Below are positions 13,961-20,897 of a stretch of DNA of 24,666 nt, piece after piece; position 1 is the stretch's first letter; each line of letters starts with the position of its first letter. Where the stretch lies: contig CAIWIS010000118.1 in NCBI GenBank assembly GCA_903912795.1, positions 1-24,666 of the forward strand, read 5' to 3'. A program made the position numbers and the translations under genes. The notes beneath the pieces are model-generated. The model searched no databases, was not told the origin of the DNA, and saw nothing but the letters and a program-made list of their open reading frames with translations. This stretch comes from an uncultured Bacteroidales bacterium. Its GTDB lineage: Bacteria; Bacteroidota; Bacteroidia; Bacteroidales; Paludibacteraceae.

Positions 13961-14452
13961 TCATTTCATAATTACCTGACCAATGTGTTTTGCCAGTCTT
14001 TCGAGGTGTATCACATCTATTTCATCCAATACACCAAATTTATCGCTATCAATATCTAAAGTAGCAACCACTTCGGATTGTACATTGAATACAGGAATCA
14101 CAATTTCGGACACTGTAAGACTACTACAAGCAATGTGTCCCGGAAATTTATCCACTTCAGGAACCAAAATACTTTGTTTCAGTTCCCAAGCCGCACCACA
14201 AACTCCTTTGCCAAATGGGATACGCGTACAAGCTATGGTTCCCTGAAAAGGGCCTAAAACTAAATTATCGTTTTTTACTAAATAAAAACCTACCCAGAAC
14301 CAACCAAAAGTTTGATGTAATGCCGCTGATATATTCGACAAGTTTGCAATTAAATCCGTTTCGCCAGCTGTAAGTGCCACAATCTGAGGAAGAAGCAATT
14401 CGTATTGTTCAATTTTATTTTTATGGGATTCAATAATCAACTTTTCGGACAT
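13961..14452 (-). CDS. msrC: Free methionine-(R)-sulfoxide reductase, GAF fold
   Basis: The enzyme reduces free methionine-R-sulfoxide using thioredoxin, protecting the cytoplasmic methionine pool. The 163-residue chain is one GAF domain, the family's usual length. It holds the three family cysteines at 75 (I-A-C-T-R-I), 85 (G-V-C-G-A-A) and 109 (I-A-C-S-S), and the typical F-W-V-G-F-Y, L-G-P-F-Q-G and L-D-I-D-S motifs. All three cysteines are intact, so activity is likely. It lies just upstream of carAB on the same strand, 165 bases away, but carAB has its own -7 box, so they are probably separate units. Its own -7 box is at 14514-14521. Confidence 0.92.
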   Translation of the reverse strand: MSEKLIIESHKNKIEQYELLLPQIVALTAGETDLIANLSNISAALHQTFGWFWVGFYLVKNDNLVLGPFQGTIACTRIPFGKGVCGAAWELKQSILVPEVDKFPGHIACSSLTVSEIVIPVFNVQSEVVATLDIDSDKFGVLDEIDVIHLERLAKHIGQVIMK

Positions 14453-14513
14453 AATATTGTTTTAGAATTTATTAAAATGAGAAAATCAGCAATTATTTTT
14501 TAATTTTCAACCT

Positions 14514-14521
14514 CAAAAATA
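14514..14521 (-). promoter_or_regulatory. -7 box (TATTTTTG) of msrC
   Basis: TATTTTTG on the minus strand fits TAnnTTTG, about 60 bases before the msrC start. A plus-strand -7 box lies 22 bases away (14543-14550), so two divergent promoters would overlap here. Confidence 0.4.
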
Positions 14522-14542
14522 GCATATTTATTCGAATTGTAC

Positions 14543-14550
14543 TATTTTTG
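14543..14550 (+). promoter_or_regulatory. -7 box (TATTTTTG) of the OmpA-domain gene
   Basis: TATTTTTG followed by ACATC fits TAnnTTTG and would give a leader of about 100 bases to the ATG at 14658. No -33 TTTG was found. Confidence 0.4.
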
Positions 14551-14657
14551 ACATCAAAATTTCATAGTATACTAATTTTCAGGTAAATAATTCAAATTTG
14601 ATAGATTTTAATTTCACAGAAAAACTCCATGTTTATTGAGTTAAAAACACCATTGAA

Positions 14658-15503
14658 ATGCACCAAAAAAGAACTTTTATTATACTTCTAGTACTTGTAT
14701 TTTTACACATTCAGCATTTGGCAAGCACCGAGCGCCATTTGAATGTGTATTTCGATACCAATAAGTATAAGTTAAGTAAGACCGATCAAAATTACATTAC
14801 GCGCGAAATTGACTCATTATCAAAACTGAATATATTTAAAATCGAAATTGTTGGTCACACCGACAATTCTGCGGATAGTTTGTTCAACATAAAATTATCC
14901 AATTTACGAGCCAATGAGGTTAAAAGCTATCTTAAAAACCTGGGGTTTAACGAGAACATTTTGTCAATTGGTTATTACGGCGAAGATAAACCTGTAACCA
15001 AAAACGATAGCGAAGAGGCAAAACGCAAAAACCGTAGAGCGCAAATCATAATTCAGTACAGCAACAACCTGATTCAGAAATCAGATTCGTGCATAAAAAA
15101 AGACACAACTATCCGCACCCGATATGGTAAAGAACTGGTATTCAATGGTTGCGAATTTCAGGATATTCAAAATTGCTTGGAAATAATTGAAAATAACACA
15201 CACAGCGATTTTAAAAAAGGAATTATTGTAATGAGCAAAGATGGGAAAGACTTGATGAATTATGGCTCGTTGTATGTGAATTTGCTGGACGGCTGTGTTA
15301 AAAACGAATGTTTTAAAAATCCAGTTATTGTTCGATTTCCAATAAGAAATACACCAAGTTCGCAACTGACGTGGGCGCTTGTGAAAGGCGAAAAAACAAC
15401 GCTACGATTAGTGAAAATAAATGACAAGCTTTTTTACGAGCTGGAATTGAAATGCCCAACTAGTTGGATTAATTGCAATTGCAAAAAAAATCAAAAACAT
15501 TGA
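14658..15503 (+). CDS. OmpA-family protein with a C-terminal cysteine-containing domain
   Basis: A signal peptide of about 23 residues (T-F-I-I-L-L-V-L-V-F-L-H-I-Q-H-L-A-S) directs export. Residues about 28-135 are an OmpA-like peptidoglycan-binding domain: V-Y-F-D-T-N-K-Y-K-L at the start, the central V-G-H-T-D-N-S-A-D-S and L-S-N-L-R-A-N-E-V-K, and the closing K-R-K-N-R-R-A-Q-I-I-I. The Asp and Arg that hold diaminopimelate in this fold are present. The remaining 145 residues match no domain I know and contain eight cysteines, ending W-I-N-C-N-C-K-K; in the periplasm these could form disulfides. There is no N-terminal beta-barrel, unlike OmpA itself. It is probably a periplasmic protein tethered to the cell wall. 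It has its own promoter and is transcribed away from msrC. Confidence 0.85.
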   Translation: MHQKRTFIILLVLVFLHIQHLASTERHLNVYFDTNKYKLSKTDQNYITREIDSLSKLNIFKIEIVGHTDNSADSLFNIKLSNLRANEVKSYLKNLGFNENILSIGYYGEDKPVTKNDSEEAKRKNRRAQIIIQYSNNLIQKSDSCIKKDTTIRTRYGKELVFNGCEFQDIQNCLEIIENNTHSDFKKGIIVMSKDGKDLMNYGSLYVNLLDGCVKNECFKNPVIVRFPIRNTPSSQLTWALVKGEKTTLRLVKINDKLFYELELKCPTSWINCNCKKNQKH

Positions 15504-15513
15504 CCTATCGGGC

Positions 15514-15541
15514 TTTGAATAAAAAAAAAACCTTATCTTTG
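15514..15541 (+). promoter_or_regulatory. Bacteroidota promoter of the acidic-protein gene
   Basis: TTTG at 15514-15517 and TATCTTTG at 15534-15541, 16 bases apart, form a -33/-7 pair with slightly short spacing. An A-tract fills the spacer. The leader to the ATG at 15581 is about 35 bases. Confidence 0.55.
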
Positions 15542-15580
15542 AACTGAAATTCTATTGCAACACAATAAAAACCCATAAAA

Positions 15581-15913
15581 ATGAAAACACAAGAAGACGA
15601 TTTACTGGTATACGATGAAGACGATGCCGTGAAATTTATCATCAATTTTTTGCCTGAGGAATTCAAAAGTAAAATTGACGACACAAAAATTGAATATGTG
15701 TTGGATGTGGTTTATGAATTCTATGATGAAAATGGCTTAATCGACGAAGATTCGACCGAAGAAGCAAGCATCGACGAAGAAGAAATGTTTAAATTTATTC
15801 AGAAATGCGCCAAGAAAGACAAAATGGATATTGGCGAAGAAGAAATTGAATTAATTCTCGAAGGCGAATACCAATATGGCAAATCGCTTGGTATTTATAG
15901 AGAAGAAGAATAG
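15581..15913 (+). CDS. Conserved acidic protein, 110 aa, unknown function
   Basis: About one third of the residues are Asp or Glu (for example D-E-D-S-T-E-E-A-S-I-D-E-E-E-M). The chain has no signal peptide or membrane segment and looks mostly helical, with F-I-I-N-F-L-P-E-E-F-K near residue 20 and E-Y-V-L-D-V-V-Y-E-F-Y-D-E-N-G-L about 40-55. I believe similar short acidic proteins occur across Bacteroidota, but I know no function. It has its own promoter and terminator, so it is a one-gene unit. Such a length and charge would suit a nucleic-acid mimic or a chaperone-like binder; that is speculation. Confidence 0.8.
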   Translation: MKTQEDDLLVYDEDDAVKFIINFLPEEFKSKIDDTKIEYVLDVVYEFYDENGLIDEDSTEEASIDEEEMFKFIQKCAKKDKMDIGEEEIELILEGEYQYGKSLGIYREEE

Positions 15914-15943
15914 TACTTAAACAAATAATTTTTAAAAAAAATG

Positions 15944-15974
15944 TCGGTTGATGATTTGTCGACCGATTTTTTTT
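15944..15974 (+). terminator. Rho-independent terminator of the acidic-protein gene
   Basis: TCGGT (15944-15948) pairs with ACCGA (15962-15966), extended inward by a T-G pair, and is followed by eight T residues (15967-15974). Confidence 0.7.
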
Positions 15975-15986
15975 GCCATTAACACA

Positions 15987-16027
15987 GCTCTTGAATCTTG
16001 ATTCTTGGCTCTTGATTCTTGATTCTT
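15987..16027 (+). repeat. Tandem 20-bp duplication before the glycosyltransferase gene
   Basis: GCTCTTGAATCTTGATTCTT (15987-16006) is repeated at 16008-16027 with one change (A to T). Each unit is itself made of TCTTGATTCTTGATT-type steps. The repeat ends eight bases before the ATG at 16036 and holds an open frame back to 15973, which would add 21 low-complexity residues; I reject that longer start. Confidence 0.75.
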
Positions 16028-16035
16028 TAAATCAA

Positions 16036-17079
16036 ATGACACATACTGCAGTTGTAATATTAAATTGGAATGGTGAAGCTTTCCTAAAACAGTTTTTACC
16101 TGTTTTGGTGCAAAACACTTTGCAGCCCAATGTCGAAATAGTTATTGCCGATAATGCTTCGACCGATGGCTCATTGACCTATTTAAATGCAGCATTCCCC
16201 AATATTCGCACCCTAGTTTTTGATAAAAATTATGGATTTGCAGGAGGCTACAACAAAGCATTGGCCGAAATAGAAGCGAAATATTATGTATTGCTTAATT
16301 CCGATATTGAAGTAACACCCAATTGGTTACAGCCACTCATAGAGTTTATGGACAGCAATTTGGATGTGGCAGCCTGTCAGCCAAAGATAAAAGCCTACCA
16401 TAACAAAACACACTTTGAACACGCAGGTGCAAGTGGTGGATTTATCGATTACTTGGGTTTCCCTTTTTGTAGAGGTAGAGTTTTTGGAGTTGTGGAAGCC
16501 GACAAAGGGCAGTATGATACGATATGCGATGTATTTTGGGCTACAGGAGCCTGCTTGATGATTCGGTCCGAAATTTTCAAAAAAGTAGGTGGTTTTGACG
16601 ATGCTTTTTTTGCACACATGGAGGAGATTGACTTATGTTGGCGGCTTAATGCGCGTGGATATCGTATTGTTTGCATTCCACAAAGCAGTGTTTATCATGT
16701 AGGTGGTGGCACATTGAATGTTGAGAGTCCGTTTAAAACTTATCTAAATTTCAGAAACAACTTGCTGATGTTATATAAAAACCTACCACAATCGGCTCTT
16801 GTAAATGTACTGAAATGGCGACGCTTATTAGATTATATTGCAGCAGTTCAATTATTTATAACCGGCAAACCCAAAAATGCAGCCAGTGTTTTTAAAGCAC
16901 GTAAGGATTTTAAAATGATGCAAGCTGACTTTATTGAAAAACGAAATGAAAACATACTCTATGCAACCCGCACTTATTGCGACGAAATGTTAGCTAAAAG
17001 TATTATCTTTGAATATTATTTTAAGAACAATCGAAAATATAGCAGTATTGTTTCACAAAAATCGGCTATAAAACAATAA
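16036..17079 (+). CDS. GT2-family glycosyltransferase (rhamnosyltransferase-like)
   Basis: The 347-residue protein opens with A-V-V-I-L-N-W-N-G, the strand and turn that start the GT-A fold. It has the nucleotide-binding A-D-N-A-S-T-D-G near 40, the metal-binding N-S-D at 88-90 in place of D-x-D, and the catalytic-base region H-M-E-E-I-D-L-C-W-R at 194-203. Such enzymes transfer a sugar from a nucleotide-sugar to a growing surface glycan at the inner face of the cytoplasmic membrane; the sugar cannot be read from sequence. The C-terminal 100 residues have hydrophobic helices but no clear membrane span. It is followed after seven bases by the RluA-type gene, so they share a transcript. No other polysaccharide genes are nearby, so this is an isolated transferase rather than part of a capsule cluster. 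Confidence 0.9.
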   Translation: MTHTAVVILNWNGEAFLKQFLPVLVQNTLQPNVEIVIADNASTDGSLTYLNAAFPNIRTLVFDKNYGFAGGYNKALAEIEAKYYVLLNSDIEVTPNWLQPLIEFMDSNLDVAACQPKIKAYHNKTHFEHAGASGGFIDYLGFPFCRGRVFGVVEADKGQYDTICDVFWATGACLMIRSEIFKKVGGFDDAFFAHMEEIDLCWRLNARGYRIVCIPQSSVYHVGGGTLNVESPFKTYLNFRNNLLMLYKNLPQSALVNVLKWRRLLDYIAAVQLFITGKPKNAASVFKARKDFKMMQADFIEKRNENILYATRTYCDEMLAKSIIFEYYFKNNRKYSSIVSQKSAIKQ

Positions 17080-17086
17080 AACAACC

Positions 17087-17989
17087 ATGAGACCAACCCA
17101 AAAAAAGATTCCACAGAGAAATTCAACACGCCTTAAAGCTACCGAAACCTGTGAATTGATGAATTTTCTACTTGCTAAAATGGGTGGAATGAGCCGTAAT
17201 GCTGCAAAAGCACTCTTGGCACACCGTCAGGTTATGGTAAACGACGAAATTACAACGCAATACAATAAAGAATTAATTGCTGGCGACACTGTAGTAATTA
17301 ACAGTACACGTGGAAATGTGGAATTGAATCATCCGAAACTAAAAATCATTTTCGAAGATCAATATTTAATTGTTGTCGAAAAGAAAGAAGGATTACTTAC
17401 CGTGAGTACCGGAAAAGGCGATGAAACTACTGCATTTTCCATTCTAAAATTTTATGTAAAAAACTGTTCGCCTCAAAATCGTATTTTTGTTGTTCACCGC
17501 ATCGACCGCGAAACATCGGGTATAATAGTGTTTGCCAAAACACGCGAAATACAATTGGCCATGCAAGAACATTGGCACGAAGTAGTGACGCGTAGAGTGT
17601 ATGTAACCTTGGTCGAAGGAAAAGTAGAAAAAGAAAAAGACACCATTATAACCTGGCTTTCCGAAAATGAAAAGTCGCTTAAAATACACTCTAGTCAGAC
17701 CGACAATGGTGGACAACAAGCCATCACACATTATCGGGTTGTAAAATCGAACGATAAACTATCGTTGCTCGAAGTCGAATTGGATACAGGCCGCAAAAAC
17801 CAGATCAGAGTTCACATGCAAGGTTTGGGTCACCCTATTGTGGGCGATAAAAAATATGGTTCCACCACAAGCCCTATTGGCCGAATGGGACTTCACGCTC
17901 GCATTTTAGCATTTATACACCCTATGACTTTGGAGGAAGTGAAGTTCGAAACTCCCGTTCCACGATCATTCCTGAATCCATTTCATTAA
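17087..17989 (+). CDS. RluA-family 23S rRNA pseudouridine synthase
   Basis: The protein has the RluC/RluD layout: an N-terminal S4 RNA-binding domain (residues about 20-75, with M-S-R-N-A-A-K-A-L-L-A-H-R-Q-V-M-V-N) and a pseudouridine synthase domain from about 85 to the end. The catalytic aspartate is Asp140 in H-R-I-D-R-E-T-S-G, and the later G-R-K-N-Q-I-R-V-H and V-G-D-K-K-Y-G motifs are intact. The enzyme isomerises uridine in structured RNA; large-subunit rRNA is the likely target, but the exact position cannot be told from this sequence. At 300 residues it is near the usual size. It is co-transcribed with the glycosyltransferase. Its stop is followed by tandem repeats instead of a clear terminator. 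Confidence 0.92.
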   Translation: MRPTQKKIPQRNSTRLKATETCELMNFLLAKMGGMSRNAAKALLAHRQVMVNDEITTQYNKELIAGDTVVINSTRGNVELNHPKLKIIFEDQYLIVVEKKEGLLTVSTGKGDETTAFSILKFYVKNCSPQNRIFVVHRIDRETSGIIVFAKTREIQLAMQEHWHEVVTRRVYVTLVEGKVEKEKDTIITWLSENEKSLKIHSSQTDNGGQQAITHYRVVKSNDKLSLLEVELDTGRKNQIRVHMQGLGHPIVGDKKYGSTTSPIGRMGLHARILAFIHPMTLEEVKFETPVPRSFLNPFH

Positions 17990-17995
17990 TTTGAT

Positions 17996-18043
17996 GTGGT
18001 GATGTGATAATGTGATAATGTGGTGATGTGATAATGTGATAAT
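17996..18043 (+). repeat. Perfect 24-bp tandem duplication
   Basis: A 24-base unit beginning GTGGTGATGTGATAATG occurs twice without a mismatch (17996-18019 and 18020-18043). Each unit is built of GATGTG and GATAATGTG steps. It starts six bases after the stop of the RluA-type gene and is followed by the hairpin array. Confidence 0.85.
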
Positions 18044-18060
18044 TAAGAAAATAAGAAAAT

Positions 18061-18160
18061 AACGCGAAGCTAATAACGGCGAAGCCCAATAACGTGCGAA
18101 GCACCAAATAACAGCGTAGCTCGAATAACGTGCGAAGCACCATAAAACGCACGTAGTGCA
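18061..18160 (+). repeat. Array of six miniature hairpins with GAA or GTA loops
   Basis: Six units follow one another, each a short stem around a three-base loop: GC-GAA-GC (18064-18070), GGC-GAA-GCC (18078-18086), GTGC-GAA-GCAC (18094-18104), AGC-GTA-GCT (18113-18121), GTGC-GAA-GCAC (18130-18140) and GCAC-GTA-GTGC (18149-18159). AAATAAC or AATAAC spacers separate most of them. Stems differ in sequence but stay paired, while the loop is always GAA or GTA. The array ends 10 bases before the dCMP deaminase start, so it is in that gene's leader or the 3' region of the RluA transcript. Confidence 0.8.
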
Positions 18161-18170
18161 ATAAAAAAAG

Positions 18171-18590
18171 ATGAACAACAAACAACAAAACTTAGACTAC
18201 AGGTATATGCGAATGGCTCGGATATGGGCTGAAAACTCGTATTGCGAAAGACGTAAAGTAGGGGCTTTATTGGTCAAAAATAAAATGATTATTTCGGATG
18301 GTTACAATGGTACTCCATCGGGATTTGAAAACAAATGCGAAGACGAAAATAACACATCAAAAGCTTATGTATTGCATGCCGAAGCCAATGCCATTACCAA
18401 AGTGGCTCGCTCACACAATAGCAGCGATGGTGCTACGCTTTATGTAACGGCTTCGCCATGTATTGAATGTGCAAAACTCATTATTCAAGCGGGCATAAAA
18501 CGCGTTATTTATGGCGAAAAATACCGCATTATGGATGGCGTGGAATTGCTCGAACGTGCTGGTATCGAAATTGAATTTCTTGAAGTGTAA
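18171..18590 (+). CDS. dCMP deaminase (ComEB-like)
   Basis: The enzyme deaminates dCMP to dUMP, feeding thymidylate synthesis. The 139-residue protein has the zinc-dependent deaminase signature: His69 and Glu71 in H-A-E-A-N-A, and Cys97 and Cys100 in P-C-I-E-C-A-K. The N-terminal C-E-R-R-K-V-G-A-L-L-V and G-Y-N-G-T-P-S-G-F are the substrate-binding features of the dCMP branch rather than the CDA or TadA branches. Length is normal for the family. Its stop is three bases from the stop of rsmD on the opposite strand, a tail-to-tail arrangement with no room for a separate terminator. No standard promoter box is seen; the hairpin array lies directly upstream. Confidence 0.93.
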   Translation: MNNKQQNLDYRYMRMARIWAENSYCERRKVGALLVKNKMIISDGYNGTPSGFENKCEDENNTSKAYVLHAEANAITKVARSHNSSDGATLYVTASPCIECAKLIIQAGIKRVIYGEKYRIMDGVELLERAGIEIEFLEV

Positions 18591-18593
18591 AAA

Positions 18594-19136
18594 TTACTCC
18601 GGTTTGTAACCAAAAAAACTGAAATTTACATTCCCATACGCTCTGTGGTCCAAATAATTGGGATGTGCGCTGAATACATTGTTAGAAGAGTGTTCCATCA
18701 CAAACAAACCATCCGATTTCAAAAGTTCATTTTTGAAAATTAAATCAGGTATATTCTCGAGCATCTTAAGGTCATAAGGTGGATCGGCAAAAATCATATC
18801 ATACTGCATATTGGTAGAGCCAATAAATTTAAACACATCCATTTTTAGCAAGTGTAAGTTGCTTATTTTAAGCTCAGCACATACTTTTTTTATAAATGCA
18901 CAATGCACATCATACGTTTCGATGGAAGTGACACTCGCACAGCCACGAGAAACAAATTCGATGCCAATACTGCCTGTACCCGCAAACAAATCAAGCATGT
19001 CAATATCCTCAAAATCAATCCGATTGTTTAGCAAGTTAAATAAACCCTCTTTAGCAAAATCGGTTGTAGGGCGAGCCTTAATATTCGAAGGTGTAGGAAT
19101 TCTTCGTCCTTTATATAATCCACTTATTATGCGCAC
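18594..19136 (-). CDS. rsmD: 16S rRNA (guanine966-N2)-methyltransferase RsmD
   Basis: RsmD methylates G966 of 16S rRNA with S-adenosylmethionine during small-subunit assembly. The 180-residue protein opens with the family start M-R-I-I-S-G-L-Y-K-G-R-R-I-P and R-P-T-T-D (22-26). It has the SAM-binding motif D-L-F-A-G-T-G-S-I-G at 49-58 and the catalytic D-P-P-Y at 118-121. Length is typical. It follows the DUF3822 gene with a 148-base gap and no clear promoter, so it is probably the last gene of the minus-strand unit starting at 20668. In Bacteroidota DUF3822 and rsmD are, as I recall, often neighbours. Confidence 0.95.
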   Translation of the reverse strand: MRIISGLYKGRRIPTPSNIKARPTTDFAKEGLFNLLNNRIDFEDIDMLDLFAGTGSIGIEFVSRGCASVTSIETYDVHCAFIKKVCAELKISNLHLLKMDVFKFIGSTNMQYDMIFADPPYDLKMLENIPDLIFKNELLKSDGLFVMEHSSNNVFSAHPNYLDHRAYGNVNFSFFGYKPE

Positions 19137-19241
19137 TTTTGTTGGGGGTTTTAAGTTGAAACTGTCTGAAAAAAGATATTTGATAACAAATGACGTAGAT
19201 TTTGGTTGTTTTACAGTTTGATAATTTATTGAAATATAATT

Positions 19242-19284
19242 ATTTGCGATTAGAGCAAATTTGCGGCTATTTGCGTCATTTGCG
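19242..19284. repeat. ATTTGCG short repeats between DUF3822 and rsmD
   Basis: TTTGCG occurs four times in 43 bases (ATTTGCGAT, ATTTGCGGCT, ATTTGCGTC, ATTTGCGCT), directly against the DUF3822 stop codon. It resembles simple intergenic repeats common in Bacteroidota and no function is assigned. Confidence 0.5.
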
Positions 19285-20004
19285 CTATAATTGAAATTGA
19301 ATCTTCCTTATGTGTTTCGAAAGCAATAATTCCAATGACATTGTAATTGCTTCGCCGGATAGTATTACAGAGCAAGATGCATCAGCAAACTGCAGCTGTT
19401 CCCTTACGTGCGTAAGGTGATAAAGAAAATCCTCGTCGGTACTATATTCGTACGTATTTGCAAGTTGTACGCTATTGTTTTTAAAAGCTACAATATCCAA
19501 TTTCCCCTGTCGGTTTACAACTTGGAGCTGATATTCATCCTTATAATCCACTTTAAAATATGGAACTAAATGGTGGCGTACACTAGCTTCGTTGTAAACA
19601 CTCATTACTGCTTCGTACAGCCTGTTTGAGCAGGAATACAATAGAATTGCCTTATGAATCAATAATTCGTCTGTAAGAAGCTTATCGGAGCTCAAGCTGA
19701 ATGTGGGATGTTGAAATTGTAGCAGTGCTGCATAATCTTCGGCACTGAACAAACTATCAGGTATAAGCGTAAAACAATCTGTTTCGATACTTATTTCAAT
19801 AATTCCACAAACAGTTTCAACTTCAAGTTCGGAGCGTAAGGCTTCCTTCAGCTCGTTAACTGACAGTTGGGCAAAATTAATTTTTCCGTGTTTTGTCGAT
19901 AATAAAGAATTGGTATCGTCGGTAATATATAAAGAAAATCCATCCGAAAAAATTCGGATGGACATCTTATAAGCGTTAGAAATATTATTCCCAGTTACCT
20001 GCAT
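19285..20004 (-). CDS. DUF3822 family protein
   Basis: The chain begins near M-S-I-R-I-F-S-D-G-F-S-L-Y-I and ends with V-I-L-S-G-E-A-I-T, features of DUF3822, an uncharacterised Bacteroidota family that looks like a distant relative of the ASKHA (actin/HSP70-like) ATPase fold. No signal peptide is present. Three starts are possible: a TTG at 20031, the ATG at 20004 (239 residues, overlapping the previous gene by 20 bases, which suits translational coupling) and the ATG at 19965 (226 residues, no overlap). I prefer 20004, with 19965 as the alternative. Its position directly before rsmD is a recurrent Bacteroidota arrangement. The fold claim rests on memory of the family and is not proven by motifs visible here. 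Confidence 0.75.
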   Translation of the reverse strand: MQVTGNNISNAYKMSIRIFSDGFSLYITDDTNSLLSTKHGKINFAQLSVNELKEALRSELEVETVCGIIEISIETDCFTLIPDSLFSAEDYAALLQFQHPTFSLSSDKLLTDELLIHKAILLYSCSNRLYEAVMSVYNEASVRHHLVPYFKVDYKDEYQLQVVNRQGKLDIVAFKNNSVQLANTYEYSTDEDFLYHLTHVREQLQFADASCSVILSGEAITMSLELLLSKHIRKIQFQL

Positions 20005-20668
20005 TATTGTTAGGTTCGGTAGTTGAACCAACCATTAAGCCAGGAAATTTAGCAAGTTTATTTTGAACATCAATTTTATTTAGAACTTCCTGATGATTAA
20101 GGTCTTTCAAATAAACGCTGTAAAGAACCGAGGCTTCGAACAATGGAATTTTAATACCATTATTGTTCGTATAATCGTTGTTTACTTTTAATTCGAATTT
20201 TTGATTTTCGGTAAATGGAACCACAGCTATTTGATCAATAGTTTCGGCAGTATATTTTTCAGGGAAAATAGCTTGGAGCATGCTTACATAAGCGGTATCT
20301 CTACGGAAATTTTGAAGTCCGTTAGCAATAATTTCTTGCATATTACCACTATTTACAATTTTAACCGCTTTTATTTCGGTAAGTCCTGCTTCCAATTGTT
20401 TATCCGACAATGAACCTTCTTTCAAAACTGTTTTTTTCTTAGCATTTTTAAGAAACTTAATCAAATCCTCAAATTTATCGGTATAAACACCTTTCTGATC
20501 ACGGTATTCAACTTGTGCTTTACGGATATCAACTAATTTTTCAATAATTACAACTTCACGACGTGCTTTTTCCTCATCGAACTGTATAGGAGTAACAATA
20601 CTCATAATGCAGAAATAAGTTAAAAGTACAATGGATACTGCAAGTAAAATTTTGACAATTGCTTTCAT
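19985..20668 (-). CDS. Membrane-anchored, pilin-like conserved protein (227 aa)
   Basis: Residues about 5-26 (V-K-I-L-L-A-V-S-I-V-L-L-T-Y-F-C-I-M-S-I-V) form one N-terminal membrane helix without a cleavage site, followed by a long charged helix (E-K-A-R-R-E-V-V-I-I-E-K-L-V-D-I-R-K-A-Q). The segment R-K-A-Q-V-E-Y-R-D-Q-K-G-V-Y-T-D-K-F-E-D-L is like the helix-turn region of type IV pilins and pseudopilins, but the prepilin peptidase site (G-F-T-x-x-E) is missing. It is probably an inner-membrane protein with a periplasmic domain; function unknown. It overlaps the DUF3822 gene by up to 20 bases and shares its transcript. The -7 box at 20740-20747 would drive the whole unit. Confidence 0.75.
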   Translation of the reverse strand: MKAIVKILLAVSIVLLTYFCIMSIVTPIQFDEEKARREVVIIEKLVDIRKAQVEYRDQKGVYTDKFEDLIKFLKNAKKKTVLKEGSLSDKQLEAGLTEIKAVKIVNSGNMQEIIANGLQNFRRDTAYVSMLQAIFPEKYTAETIDQIAVVPFTENQKFELKVNNDYTNNNGIKIPLFEASVLYSVYLKDLNHQEVLNKIDVQNKLAKFPGLMVGSTTEPNNNAGNWE

Positions 20669-20739
20669 GCGTTTATTTTTATTTTTTATTTATTCTGTTT
20701 TTGGTTGCGCTACATGAAGCGCTGATTTATTTCAGGTTG

Positions 20740-20747
20740 CAAATTTA
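20740..20747 (-). promoter_or_regulatory. -7 box (TAAATTTG) of the 20668-18594 unit
   Basis: TAAATTTG on the minus strand, followed by CAACC, fits the Bacteroidota -7 element about 72 bases before the ATG at 20668. A TTTG at 20759-20762 is too close (11 bases) to be a standard -33 box. Confidence 0.45.
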
Positions 20748-20833
20748 AAAAGAAATTTCAAATGAACCTACTTTTTCGAAAAGTTTTTTTATTTATTCCG
20801 ATATTAATTCGGTATATTTCCCGGTTTTAAAAT

Positions 20834-20866
20834 AAAAGCCCCACCGCAATTCACGGCAAGGCTTTT
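20834..20866 (-). terminator. Rho-independent terminator of secDF
   Basis: AAAAGCC (20834-20840) pairs with GGCTTTT (20860-20866), with an inner CCG/CGG. On the minus strand the stem is followed by a T-rich tail. It lies about 30 bases after the secDF stop codon. Confidence 0.7.
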
Positions 20867-20897
20867 AGCTTTTATAAAAACGATCGAAAAAAAAATC

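Noticed and set aside
15973..16035. N-terminal extension of the glycosyltransferase
   Set aside because: The 21 extra residues come from a tandem T-rich repeat directly after a terminator T-run. The GT-A fold starts right after the ATG at 16036.
17996..18160. CRISPR-like array
   Set aside because: Units are 15-24 bases, there are no unique spacers of constant length, and no cas genes are present. It is a tandem duplication plus a mini-hairpin array.
17922..18188. Minus-strand ORFs across the hairpin array
   Set aside because: Their repetitive translation simply reflects the short palindromic repeats. There is no start context, no promoter, and an overlap with two real genes.
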